From positions 1 to 30,873 of IMG/VR virus record IMGVR_UViG_3300023119_000079: DNA of 30,873 bases, one strand, 5' to 3'. The stretch is from a virus. Under the pieces are notes generated by a model, which had not been told where the DNA came from, made no database searches, and saw only the letters and a program-made list of their open reading frames with translations. Positions 23,703-28,605 of this stretch are shown here, piece by piece. The stretch's first letter is position 1. Every line of letters begins with the position of its first letter. The position numbers and the translations under genes are program-made.

Positions 23703-23721
23703 AATTTCTTGAAGAGAAATT
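23703..23721 (+). promoter_or_regulatory. Hairpin/dyad just upstream of the early promoter
   Basis: AATTTCT (23703-23709) pairs with AGAAATT (23715-23721) around TGAAG. It ends 8 bases before the -35 of the rightward promoter, a position suited to an activator or repressor. Confidence 0.4.
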
Positions 23722-23728
23722 ATGGGGC

Positions 23729-23756
23729 TTGACTTCTATTACTTACTAACTATTCT
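23729..23756 (+). promoter_or_regulatory. Rightward early promoter
   Basis: -35 TTGACT (23729-23734), a 16-bp spacer and -10 TATTCT (23751-23756). The dyad TTACTA-N7-TAGTAA (23743-23761) covers the -10, as an operator would. It points at the first rightward gene 90 bases downstream. Confidence 0.6.
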
Positions 23757-23834
23757 AGTAACATAGATAGTTTATATCTCTCCCTTTAGGGTGAGAGAGA
23801 TAATAAACTCTCTTAATGTTACAATAGTTAGTAA
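23743..23834 (+). promoter_or_regulatory. Long imperfect inverted repeat over promoter and leader
   Basis: The left arm 23743-23764 and right arm 23816-23834 match with a 3-base bulge. Inside, AGTTTAT pairs with AATAAACT, ATCTCTC with GAGAGAT, and CCCT with AGGG. The whole could fold into one long hairpin whose 3' edge touches the ribosome binding site AAAGGAAAG (23833-23841) of the first gene. Confidence 0.6.
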
Positions 23835-23845
23835 AGGAAAGTATC

Positions 23846-24451
23846 ATGGCTAAATCAGCAAAATCAGTCTCAGTAGTTGAAGGAACTTCAATGGATGCTC
23901 TAGTAAAAGAGGGCAAAGCCCTAGCAAGAATTTGGAAACAGACTAACAGTCTGAAGGATAGCACAAAAGCCTCTGGCTTTGATACTCGCCTTGGTAAATT
24001 GCTTCAGCAATTGAAAGCGCAGTCTTCACTTGACTCTGGTCAAGTTAGCCGCCAAACACTGACAACTTATGGTATTCATACCATTGATCGTCGTCGTCGT
24101 GCCGAAGCTCTTTGGTTCGTTGAAAACGAAGTTGCTTGCCGTGATTTCATGAAAGCCTCAAAGAAAGGCTTCACATCACTTTCTGCTTTACAGAAAGCTA
24201 TGAATGCTGCTGCTAAAGCAGTTGATGAACCAAAGCAACCTGCTAAAGCAGAAGTGTCCGATGTCGGACAGTCTGATGACAAACCAACGAAGTTGGTGCA
24301 ACACTCTGAGACTAAAGTCTCTGTCCCTGTCACTCGCTCAGTGATGGTTAATACCATCATCAAGCAGTGCGAAGCTAACGGCCTTAACCTTGAAGAGGTT
24401 ATTGACGATCTAATTTCAAAGCTTGCTTTGCAAGAAAAGAAAGCGGCGTAA
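23846..24451 (+). CDS. First rightward gene, unknown basic protein
   Basis: This 201-residue protein starts MAKSAKSVSVVEGTSMDALV with AAAGGAAAG upstream. The helical domain (about 15-130) includes F-D-T-R-L-G-K-L-L-Q-Q-L, a T-Y-G-I-H-T-I-D-R-R-R-R-A-E-A-L-W-F-V-E-N segment and a Lys/Ala-rich helix. A linker (about 130-160) contains E-V-S-D-V-G-Q, encoded by one copy of the palindromic element. The end has V-M-V-N-T-I-I-K-Q-C-E-A-N-G-L-N-L-E-E-V-I-D-D-L-I. No family recognised. As the leading early gene behind a regulated promoter it may be a DNA-binding or host-takeover protein. Confidence 0.75.
   Translation: MAKSAKSVSVVEGTSMDALVKEGKALARIWKQTNSLKDSTKASGFDTRLGKLLQQLKAQSSLDSGQVSRQTLTTYGIHTIDRRRRAEALWFVENEVACRDFMKASKKGFTSLSALQKAMNAAAKAVDEPKQPAKAEVSDVGQSDDKPTKLVQHSETKVSVPVTRSVMVNTIIKQCEANGLNLEEVIDDLISKLALQEKKAA
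24256..24269 (+). repeat. GTCCGATGTCGGAC palindromic element, copy 2 (in-frame)
   Basis: This copy lies inside the linker of the gene at 23846-24451 and is read as V-S-D-V-G-Q. Flanks are GAAGT before and AGTCT after. The same frame is used by the copy at 26586-26599. Confidence 0.85.
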
Positions 24452-24521
24452 CCTTTGGTTACACTGTTTCTGCTCACTCTAAAGAGTGGGCAGTGATGGT
24501 GAAACTTTAAATCGGAGATTT
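24448..24521 (+). promoter_or_regulatory. Three hairpins between early genes 1 and 2
   Basis: GTAACC-TTT-GGTTAC (24448-24462) includes the stop codon of gene 1. A 9-bp stem follows, TGCTCACTC with GAGTGGGCA around TAAA (24471-24492). AAATC-GGA-GATTT (24509-24521) puts the ribosome binding site GGA of gene 2 in its loop. RNA processing or translational control is inferred. Confidence 0.5.
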
Positions 24522-24525
24522 AATT

Positions 24526-24657
24526 ATGAACACAGTAAAAGTTATCGTAGATAAAAATGGTATCTGGCATGTTTATCGTACCGATAAAATCACAGGTCAA
24601 CGTGCGATCTCATTCTTTCAGAATGTCGATGAGGCTAAAGCAGCCTTACTAAAGTAA
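24526..24657 (+). CDS. Small early protein, 43 residues
   Basis: The ATG at 24526 is preceded by GGAG in a hairpin loop. The product, MNTVKVIVDKNGIWHVYRTD then I-T-G-Q-R-A-I-S-F-F and E-A-K-A-A-L, has the strand-strand-helix look of small phage proteins. It is not a known family to me. It is followed by a copy of the palindromic leader. Its start, size and operon fit support a real gene. Confidence 0.65.
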   Translation: MNTVKVIVDKNGIWHVYRTDKITGQRAISFFQNVDEAKAALLK

Positions 24658-24659
24658 AA

Positions 24660-24690
24660 CCGTCCGATGTCGGACACTTTTTAAACGGAG
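24660..24690 (+). promoter_or_regulatory. Palindromic leader element, copy 3
   Basis: GTCCGATGTCGGAC lies at 24662-24675, followed by ACTTTTTAA and the ribosome binding site ACGGAG (24685-24690) of the next gene. Upstream CCGT (24660-24663) could pair with ACGG of the site. The layout is shared with the copies at 25068 and 25304. Confidence 0.75.
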
Positions 24691-24696
24691 TTTAAT

Positions 24697-24861
24697 ATGT
24701 ATTTTGCAAAGTTTCTCACTGTTTTATGCTTGATTTTAACAAGCATTGTATTTGCAGCAACTGTGATATTCGTAGCACAAGGCATCCTGACACCTGATTG
24801 GCTGCTCATTGGCATCCCTTACATCGGTGTCTGCTTGCTATCTATCTGGGCGGCAGACTAA
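24697..24861 (+). CDS. Small membrane protein, 54 residues, two TM segments
   Basis: MYFAKFLTVLCLILTSIVFA begins a hydrophobic protein with two membrane segments (about 4-28 and 35-52) separated by T-P-D-W. ACGGAG lies upstream as part of the repeated leader. The stop overlaps the next start as TAATG. Its role is unknown: a membrane-localised early protein could act in superinfection exclusion or lysis control, or as an anchor. Confidence 0.65.
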   Translation: MYFAKFLTVLCLILTSIVFAATVIFVAQGILTPDWLLIGIPYIGVCLLSIWAAD

Positions 24862-25016
24862 TGACGAAAGCGGAACTGCTAAAGCAGAAACTTGAACTTG
24901 CCAAAATGTTGGCTAATGTTAAAACACCTAACGAGAAATCACTGTCTTATGACAGTGGTTGGAAAGAACCAAATGATCCAACTTTATTGTCTTACAGTTA
25001 TATAACACTTGAATGA
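24861..25016 (+). CDS. Small early protein, 51 residues
   Basis: The start ATG overlaps the previous stop (TAATG), which suits translational coupling; a longer in-frame reading beginning with TTG at 24798 is rejected. MTKAELLKQKLELAKMLANV is an amphipathic helix, followed by a polar region with S-Y-D-S-G-W-K-E-P-N-D. The stop codon lies inside an inverted repeat that carries the next promoter. Function unknown. Confidence 0.55.
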   Translation: MTKAELLKQKLELAKMLANVKTPNEKSLSYDSGWKEPNDPTLLSYSYITLE

Positions 25017-25037
25017 TTAGTGAAAGTGTTATATAAC
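24997..25037 (+). promoter_or_regulatory. Inverted repeat with paired GTTATATAAC dyads and a promoter
   Basis: The arms GTTATATAACACTT (24997-25010) and AAGTGTTATATAAC (25024-25037) are perfect. Each contains the self-complementary decamer GTTATATAAC, and the two centres are 31 bases apart, about three helical turns. TTGAAT (25009-25014), a 17-bp spacer and TATAAC (25032-25037) form a sigma70-type promoter, with one decamer over its -10. Confidence 0.6.
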
Positions 25038-25067
25038 ATGTATAGACATAAACACTTCAAACTGAAA

Positions 25068-25095
25068 CCGTCCGATGTCGGACACTTTAACGGAG
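25068..25095 (+). promoter_or_regulatory. Palindromic leader element, copy 4
   Basis: GTCCGATGTCGGAC lies at 25070-25083, with CCGT at 25068-25071 and ACGGAG at 25090-25095. It is followed by the start of the gene at 25103. It would lie in the 5' leader of the transcript from the promoter at 25009-25037. Confidence 0.75.
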
Positions 25096-25102
25096 TTATC
25101 CA

Positions 25103-25297
25103 ATGAAAATTATTCGTACTTCCCGTTTAACTGGCAACACAACTCACTGGGATATGCCAATCACTCAAGCACAGCTTGATGCTTGGGTCGATGGTGAGTT
25201 GATCCAAAACGCCATGCCGCATCTTACAGCGGATCAACGTGAGTTCCTGATGACAGGTATCACACCTGCCGAATGGCAAGCCGCCTTTGGCGAATAA
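25103..25297 (+). CDS. Conserved small phage protein (D-x-M-x-I-T family)
   Basis: This 64-residue protein has the pattern S-R-L-T-G-N-T-T-H-W-D-M-P-I-T, Q-A-Q-L-D-A-W, L-I-Q-N-A-M-P-H-L-T-A-D-Q-R-E-F-L-M-T-G-I-T-P-A-E-W. The last segment is well conserved in small early proteins of many phages, with no known role. The start is set by ACGGAG of the repeated leader. Confidence 0.75.
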   Translation: MKIIRTSRLTGNTTHWDMPITQAQLDAWVDGELIQNAMPHLTADQREFLMTGITPAEWQAAFGE

Positions 25298-25303
25298 TTG
25301 AAA

Positions 25304-25331
25304 CCGTCCGATGTCGGACACTTTTACGGAG
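25304..25331 (+). promoter_or_regulatory. Palindromic leader element, copy 5
   Basis: GTCCGATGTCGGAC lies at 25306-25319, CCGT at 25304-25307 and ACGGAG at 25326-25331. The downstream start is the ATG at 25340; a TTG that opens the same frame across the element is not used here as the start. Confidence 0.75.
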
Positions 25332-25339
25332 TAACCGTT

Positions 25340-26038
25340 ATGACAGTAACAAACGCAGAGCTATCCGATCTTATACGTTTCGTCGATGATATCGGCATGT
25401 ATGCAACAGATCGTCCGATCAATGACACTGAGAACCATGAAGGTTCTTGTATTCACCGCACTGATTTCTGCGATCAGACCTGCTACAACATGAAGCTGTA
25501 CAAAATGTACAAGAACATGGCGAACCGTGATGATCGTTGTGAAACGATCTGGCAGAAACTTAGCACTTTCAGTGCCATTGAAGTCAAGCAATGGATTGCC
25601 AAACGCCGCAAGCCTACACAACGTATTCGTCACATGACCCGTGGCGAGGCGTTCAAAAACATGGCAGACATTCACCGTGTCAAAGCTATGTGCCTAGACA
25701 ATCCCGATGTGCTATGGTGGATACCTACCAGAGCATGGCGAGATGATGGCCTACGTCTGGCTATTCAGGAGTTCCTGATGCCATTGCCAAACTGCGCAAT
25801 CAATGCATCGTTTGACCCGTCTAACACTGACGACGAATGGCGTATGATGCAAGATGCAGGTTGGAACATCATGTTCTTTGGCGATGATGATCGTACCACT
25901 GCACCTAATGGTGATCGTATGTTCAAGTGTCCTAAAACCCATAAGGGTTTGAAAGGTCACTGCATGGACTGCAAGGCAGGTTGCTTTGCACAGAAAACAA
26001 TTAACCGCACCGTAGTGGTGCATCTATCGGAGCATTAA
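25340..26038 (+). CDS. gp88-like Cys-rich phage protein
   Basis: This 232-residue protein has an N-terminal Cys group (C37, C44, C48, with C-x6-C-x3-C) and a second group near the end (C197, C208, C211, C215; C-P-K...C-x2-C-x3-C). Between them are a conserved R-H-M-T-R-G-E-A-F segment (97-105), W-W-I-P-T-R-A-W and I-N-A-S-F-D-P-S. This matches what I recall of the gp88 family of phage and mobile-element proteins, whose biochemical role is unclear; the Cys groups may bind metal. GGAG lies 6-9 bases before the ATG. Confidence 0.7.
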   Translation: MTVTNAELSDLIRFVDDIGMYATDRPINDTENHEGSCIHRTDFCDQTCYNMKLYKMYKNMANRDDRCETIWQKLSTFSAIEVKQWIAKRRKPTQRIRHMTRGEAFKNMADIHRVKAMCLDNPDVLWWIPTRAWRDDGLRLAIQEFLMPLPNCAINASFDPSNTDDEWRMMQDAGWNIMFFGDDDRTTAPNGDRMFKCPKTHKGLKGHCMDCKAGCFAQKTINRTVVVHLSEH

Positions 26039-26040
26039 CA

Positions 26041-26214
26041 ATGGAATTGTTAGTATCAATTGAAACATCTTATGGTACACGTCGAGTGTACCCTAAGTGT
26101 AGCACATCACGAACACTTGCTGAGATTGCAGGTACAACTACGTTGACAGATCGTGATGTAAGTTTAATCAAACAACTAGGCTACACATTTCGTGTAGTGA
26201 CAGAGGAATTGTGA
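26041..26214 (+). CDS. Small early protein, 57 residues
   Basis: It starts 3 bases after the previous stop with CGGAG upstream. MELLVSIETSYGTRRVYPKC then T-L-A-E-I-A-G-T-T-T-L-T-D-R-D-V-S-L-I-K-Q-L-G-Y-T-F-R-V. The pattern (strand, then a short helical T-x-x-E-I...L-T-x-x-D...I-K-x-L-G-Y) suits small phage proteins. Possible DNA binding through the helical part is not shown. It ends one base before the next start. Confidence 0.65.
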   Translation: MELLVSIETSYGTRRVYPKCSTSRTLAEIAGTTTLTDRDVSLIKQLGYTFRVVTEEL

Positions 26215-26215
26215 T

Positions 26216-26521
26216 ATGAAAGTATACAATGCTATGAATAACATTTATGTTAGATACATGGGCAGGGAGATTTCCATTGCCCAACATGTCCACAGTGGAC
26301 ACACCGAAGTGCAGGAGATAGGCATACTACCTTCAGGAGTTGATATGCATATTGTAAAATATGATGCCGTTCTGCCAAGTTTAATTGCAGCATTGCAGGA
26401 GATACAAGATGAAATCGAAAGGGACATCTGGGGTGATAAACCCAGTGGCAAAAGCTTTGCTTCAACAGCGCAAAAGTCCACAGGTCGTACCGCCCAAGAA
26501 GGGCAACAAACGCAAACCTAG
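26216..26521 (+). CDS. Hypothetical early protein, 101 residues
   Basis: The ATG at 26216 has GAGG upstream in the previous gene's end. The product has a beta-like N-terminal half (MKVYNAMNNIYVRYMGREIS), a helical part (L-P-S-L-I-A-A-L-Q-E-I-Q-D-E-I-E-R-D) and a polar Ser/Thr/Gln tail. The tail region overlaps another small gene in a second frame, which may explain its low complexity. No family recognised. Confidence 0.6.
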   Translation: MKVYNAMNNIYVRYMGREISIAQHVHSGHTEVQEIGILPSGVDMHIVKYDAVLPSLIAALQEIQDEIERDIWGDKPSGKSFASTAQKSTGRTAQEGQQTQT

Positions 26522-26567
26522 TAAGAAGGAAAAGCAAAATGAAATGCGAAATGCAAAACTTTATTAA
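26409..26567 (+). CDS. Small basic protein, NPVAKAL family
   Basis: The start at 26409 has a strong AGGAGA, and the gene lies in another frame inside the end of the previous gene (overlap 113 bases). The 52-residue product contains I-N-P-V-A-K-A-L-L, Q-V-V-P-P-K-K-G-N-K-R-K and a Lys-rich end. N-P-V-A-K-x-L with a basic tail is a pattern I know from many small phage proteins of unknown role. It overlaps the next gene by 29 bases. Confidence 0.7.
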   Translation: MKSKGTSGVINPVAKALLQQRKSPQVVPPKKGNKRKPSKKEKQNEMRNAKLY

Positions 26568-26682
26568 GTTTTCTAAATCAAAAGTGTCCGATGTCGGACA
26601 GAAACCTAAACGTGACGATTGGAAACGTGATCGTAAGATCGCACGTAAAAACAAATCACTAACCCGTAAACTAGCATCTTAA
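26539..26682 (+). CDS. Small basic protein, 47 residues, carrying the palindromic element
   Basis: Start at 26539 with AAGGA upstream. The 47-residue product MKCEMQNFIKFSKSKVSDVG continues Q-K-P-K-R-D-D-W-K-R-D-R-K-I-A-R-K. The V-S-D-V-G-Q part is encoded by the palindromic element, as in the gene at 23846-24451. The rest is Lys/Arg-rich. No family recognised; RNA or DNA binding is possible from composition only. Confidence 0.6.
   Translation: MKCEMQNFIKFSKSKVSDVGQKPKRDDWKRDRKIARKNKSLTRKLAS
26586..26599 (+). repeat. GTCCGATGTCGGAC palindromic element, copy 6 (in-frame)
   Basis: This copy lies within the 47-residue gene and is read as V-S-D-V-G-Q, with AAAGT before and AGAAA after. It is the last copy seen in the window. 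Confidence 0.85.
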
Positions 26683-26699
26683 TAGAAGGAGTATACCCT

Positions 26700-27044
26700 A
26701 TGTCTAACACTGCAATCTTTAAATCTGTTCGTTCAACACAACCTGCATTGTATGCTGAACACACATTCCACATGAAAAAATGTGTGTCTTACACATACAA
26801 CTATGCACCGATTGACGATTACATCGTGCAGAATTGGGACAATAAAACTATGCGTCAAATGGCAAACGACTTGAACGAATACTTGAACCGCATTATATAT
26901 CGGTGTGAAGTATTGAAACGTATTGGTATGATTGAACCACGTTATGTACAAGACGGGCGTACCGCACTGCGTAATGAACGTCGTGAACTGCGTGTCAAGT
27001 TGAAAAAAGTTGAGGCCAAACTAAGTGAGATTAGTGCAGCATAA
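26700..27044 (+). CDS. HTH-type early protein
   Basis: This 114-residue protein starts with AAGGAG upstream. Residues about 39-76 look like a helix-turn-helix: D-D-Y-I-V-Q-N-W-D-N-K-T-M-R-Q-M-A-N-D-L-N-E-Y-L-N-R-I, then Y-R-C-E-V-L-K-R-I-G-M-I. The pattern (T-x-x-Q-M-A-x-x-L-N...I-x-x-R-x-x-x-L-K-x-x-G) is common in small phage and GcrA-like DNA-binding domains. A basic coiled coil follows. It is a candidate early or middle regulator and a possible ligand for the dyads in this block. Confidence 0.65.
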   Translation: MSNTAIFKSVRSTQPALYAEHTFHMKKCVSYTYNYAPIDDYIVQNWDNKTMRQMANDLNEYLNRIIYRCEVLKRIGMIEPRYVQDGRTALRNERRELRVKLKKVEAKLSEISAA

Positions 27045-27147
27045 AAACAAATGGGTTGTGTATGATGATCATGATCGTGTGGTCATCATTACACACAACA
27101 AACGTATCGCAATGAAGTATGTGAAGGAGCAAAGCAATGCGAGTTGA
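27034..27147 (+). CDS. Small early protein, GTG start
   Basis: A 37-residue frame begins with GTG near the end of the HTH gene and ends inside the next gene's start. It reads V-Q-H-K-N-K-W-V-V-Y-D-D-H-D-R-V-V-I-I-T-H-N-K-R-I-A-M-K-Y-V. The strand-turn-strand-helix content and W-V-V-Y-D...R-V-V-I-I-T motif resemble other tiny phage proteins, so I keep it despite the weak start site. Confidence 0.5.
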   Translation: MQHKNKWVVYDDHDRVVIITHNKRIAMKYVKEQSNAS

Positions 27148-27544
27148 AGTTTATTTTAACCTACACAAATACACATGGTCTGTTCGTCAGTGTTCCACTG
27201 GCAGAGTAATCTTACACACTGACAAGGTACACATTCGTGACCCTAAGTTTGTGGTACGTAAGGCAGGGCGTGAACGTGTCCTGCGTGAGGGCAAGAAGAA
27301 TGTTCATGCATTTGTTCGTGGTGAGATCACACACTTTGATGACTTTGATCCAGAGTATCATCCAGACTATCTGGACTACACACTTGTGTCATACAACCCA
27401 TACAAGTTTGACACATTCGTTGATGTGTATGACACGACACCTGTACGTACAGCCAAACGTGCTATGCTACAGCTACAGCCAAGCATGGTCGTTGGCGATC
27501 ACAGAAACAGACCATATCTATATGCGAAAGGAGCAAGTTCATGA
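27137..27544 (+). CDS. Conserved early phage protein (NLHKYTWSVR family)
   Basis: This 135-residue protein starts with AAGGAG upstream. MRVEVYFNLHKYTWSVRQCS and V-H-I-R-D-P-K-F-V-V-R-K-A-G-R-E-R-V-L-R-E-G-K-K-N-V-H-A-F-V-R-G form a well-conserved unit (about 1-62) found in many phages; function unknown. The rest is Asp/Tyr-rich with Y-N-P-Y-K-F-D-T-F. It is codirectional and overlaps the next gene by 4 bases (ATGA). Confidence 0.75.
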   Translation: MRVEVYFNLHKYTWSVRQCSTGRVILHTDKVHIRDPKFVVRKAGRERVLREGKKNVHAFVRGEITHFDDFDPEYHPDYLDYTLVSYNPYKFDTFVDVYDTTPVRTAKRAMLQLQPSMVVGDHRNRPYLYAKGASS

Positions 27545-27780
27545 AAATAATGGGCTACGAAATCGTAGTTGAAATAGATGGGGTGGAAAGTTGCATCCAG
27601 TTGGATGACACTTACCCCGCAATCAATGATTGGCACAGTGCCACAGAGTTTGCCATGCGTTTGGCTCAACACGAGCATCCAGACGCAGACCAGATTGACT
27701 TTGTGGAGTGTGGCGAATTTGAAATGGAAGAATACAAACAATATGACTTCATACATGAAGCACCATTTATGATACAGTAA
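27541..27780 (+). CDS. Small acidic early protein, 79 residues
   Basis: It starts in the previous stop (ATGA) with AAAGGAG upstream. MKIMGYEIVVEIDGVESCIQ then W-H-S-A-T-E-F-A-M-R-L-A-Q-H-E-H-P-D-A-D-Q-I-D-F. The product is acidic and looks like a compact strand-helix fold. No family recognised. Asp/Glu-rich small proteins of phages may mimic nucleic acid, but nothing here shows that. Confidence 0.6.
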   Translation: MKIMGYEIVVEIDGVESCIQLDDTYPAINDWHSATEFAMRLAQHEHPDADQIDFVECGEFEMEEYKQYDFIHEAPFMIQ

Positions 27781-27789
27781 GGAGTAAAC

Positions 27790-27987
27790 ATGGCTTATGA
27801 AAGCAAAGACAGACAATGGTTTGCACTAAGTTGTTTAGGTAACTTACACCCACTAGGTGACTGTGGGGATGCAATCGAAGCAGAAGAAATAGCAAATGAC
27901 TTAGGGTTAGATGCAATATGGATTGCTGACGCAGAAACAGTTAAGCAATGGGCAGACACAATCAGAACAACTACTGAAAGGATATAA
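27790..27987 (+). CDS. Small early protein, 65 residues
   Basis: AAGGAG lies 6 bases before the ATG. MAYESKDRQWFALSCLGNLH, then E-A-E-E-I-A-N-D-L-G-L-D-A-I-W-I-A-D-A-E-T-V-K-Q-W-A-D-T-I. This acidic helical layout (A-x-x-I-A...L-G-x-D-A-I-W-I-x-D) is typical of small phage accessory proteins. Its function is unknown. It ends one base before the next start. Confidence 0.6.
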   Translation: MAYESKDRQWFALSCLGNLHPLGDCGDAIEAEEIANDLGLDAIWIADAETVKQWADTIRTTTERI

Positions 27988-27988
27988 T

Positions 27989-28372
27989 ATGATGGAAGCT
28001 AAAATCAAACTAACGAAAACGATGCTAGACAAGAGCATCATTGATGCCAACAAATCTGTGCGAGAGTTTCTGGATCATGACTTTGGCATGAACTACGACG
28101 ATAAGTTCTTTACAGAAGAATGGTGGGATGTAGAAAGCCAAAGGACAGAACGTGCGCATTTTATAGTGGTCGGTGAGTATGCTGATGGCACAGAGGTAGA
28201 CGTAAAGTTTTACCGTAGTGTAAAACGTGGTGACAAACGTATCAGCATTCAGAAGCTGAAACAATATGCAGAGGCAGGGGATCAAGTGGTTCTCACCTCA
28301 GATGCGGAGAGTTTACATGATGGATACCGAATACATATCAACATCGTCAAACAAGCCGATGCCACCGCATGA
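27989..28372 (+). CDS. Hypothetical early protein, 127 residues
   Basis: The ATG at 27989 has GAAAGGA upstream; an earlier in-frame start at 27911 would lie deep in the previous gene and is not used. MMEAKIKLTKTMLDKSIIDA, then F-G-M-N-Y-D-D-K-F, W-W-D-V-E-S-Q-R-T-E-R-A-H-F-I-V-V-G-E-Y-A-D-G-T-E-V, V-K-F-Y-R-S-V-K-R-G-D-K-R-I-S-I-Q-K-L-K. It is an alpha/beta protein; no family recognised. Confidence 0.6.
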   Translation: MMEAKIKLTKTMLDKSIIDANKSVREFLDHDFGMNYDDKFFTEEWWDVESQRTERAHFIVVGEYADGTEVDVKFYRSVKRGDKRISIQKLKQYAEAGDQVVLTSDAESLHDGYRIHINIVKQADATA

Positions 28373-28445
28373 TGACCCGTGCGATGATTGGTCAGACAGG
28401 CCGATACCTAAGCCGAGTTCTGATAGCCCTAAGTGTATTGATTAA
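28317..28445 (+). CDS. Small Pro/Asp/Ser-rich protein
   Basis: A 42-residue frame starts at tandem ATGs with GGAGAG upstream and overlaps the end of the previous gene and the start of the next. It contains M-P-P-H-D-D-P-C-D-D-W-S-D-R-P-I-P-K-P-S-S-D-S-P-K-C. Low complexity and triple overlap make it less certain than its neighbours; the good ribosome binding site is the main support. Confidence 0.4.
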   Translation: MMDTEYISTSSNKPMPPHDDPCDDWSDRPIPKPSSDSPKCID

Positions 28446-28605
28446 CGTATTACTTGGTGGTAGTAACAACCAAACATTCAGTGCCAGAAACTGGCAGTGG
28501 AGAAAAGATAACCTGCCCAATATCGTATGGCTAATTGATTTCTTGTTTGGCAAGGAGCATTGCTGCACATGTTGGGTATACTGGAAAACCAGAAAGGATT
28601 GGTAA
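28369..28605 (+). CDS. Small membrane-associated early protein
   Basis: This 78-residue protein has a membrane segment at about 13-30 (LSRVLIALSVLINVLLGG), then Q-T-F-S-A-R-N-W, L-I-D-F-L-F and a C-x2-C-x-x-x-W end (E-H-C-C-T-C-W-V-Y-W). The V-L-I-A-L-S-V-L-I-N-V-L-L-G-G start with S-A-R and L-I-D-x-L-F plus H-C is a pattern of small phage and prophage proteins of unknown function. The stop overlaps the next start (TAATG). Confidence 0.65.
   Translation: MMTRAMIGQTGRYLSRVLIALSVLINVLLGGSNNQTFSARNWQWRKDNLPNIVWLIDFLFGKEHCCTCWVYWKTRKDW

Larger units (their letters stand above)
22893..23845. promoter_or_regulatory. Divergent control region without a convincing gene
   Basis: About 950 bases separate the leftward and rightward blocks. 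The first part (about 22960-23060) is very AT-rich and includes a leftward TATAAT and two copies of CACTTTAAGTG. The second part (about 23205-23700) is GC-richer, with many short hairpins, one GTCCGATGTCGGAC copy and no long reading frame with a ribosome binding site. The third part holds the rightward promoter and a long inverted repeat. Short frames (at 23204 leftward, and 23351 and 23621 rightward) lack ribosome binding sites. A replication origin or a non-coding RNA here is possible but unproven. Confidence 0.7.

Noticed and set aside
23621-23704. 27-codon rightward frame (MNFRKKWN...)
   Set aside because: No ribosome binding site; lies before the early promoter.
24798-25016. Longer version of the 51-residue protein starting at a TTG
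   Set aside because: It would overlap the small membrane protein gene; the TAATG start at 24861 is the natural one.
24662-25325. Palindromic elements as intrinsic terminators
   Set aside because: The stem is only 5-6 bp and the T-run is 3-5 bases; a terminator directly before each ribosome binding site in one operon makes little sense.
25298-26038. Longer gp88-like protein starting at TTG through the palindromic leader
   Set aside because: The ATG at 25340 has ACGGAG at the right distance and the leader layout matches two other genes.
23544-26599. CRISPR-like array
   Set aside because: The repeats are short palindromes with irregular spacing, and genes lie between them.
27911-27988. N-terminal extension of the 127-residue protein
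   Set aside because: It would lie inside the previous gene, while the ATG at 27989 has a good ribosome binding site.
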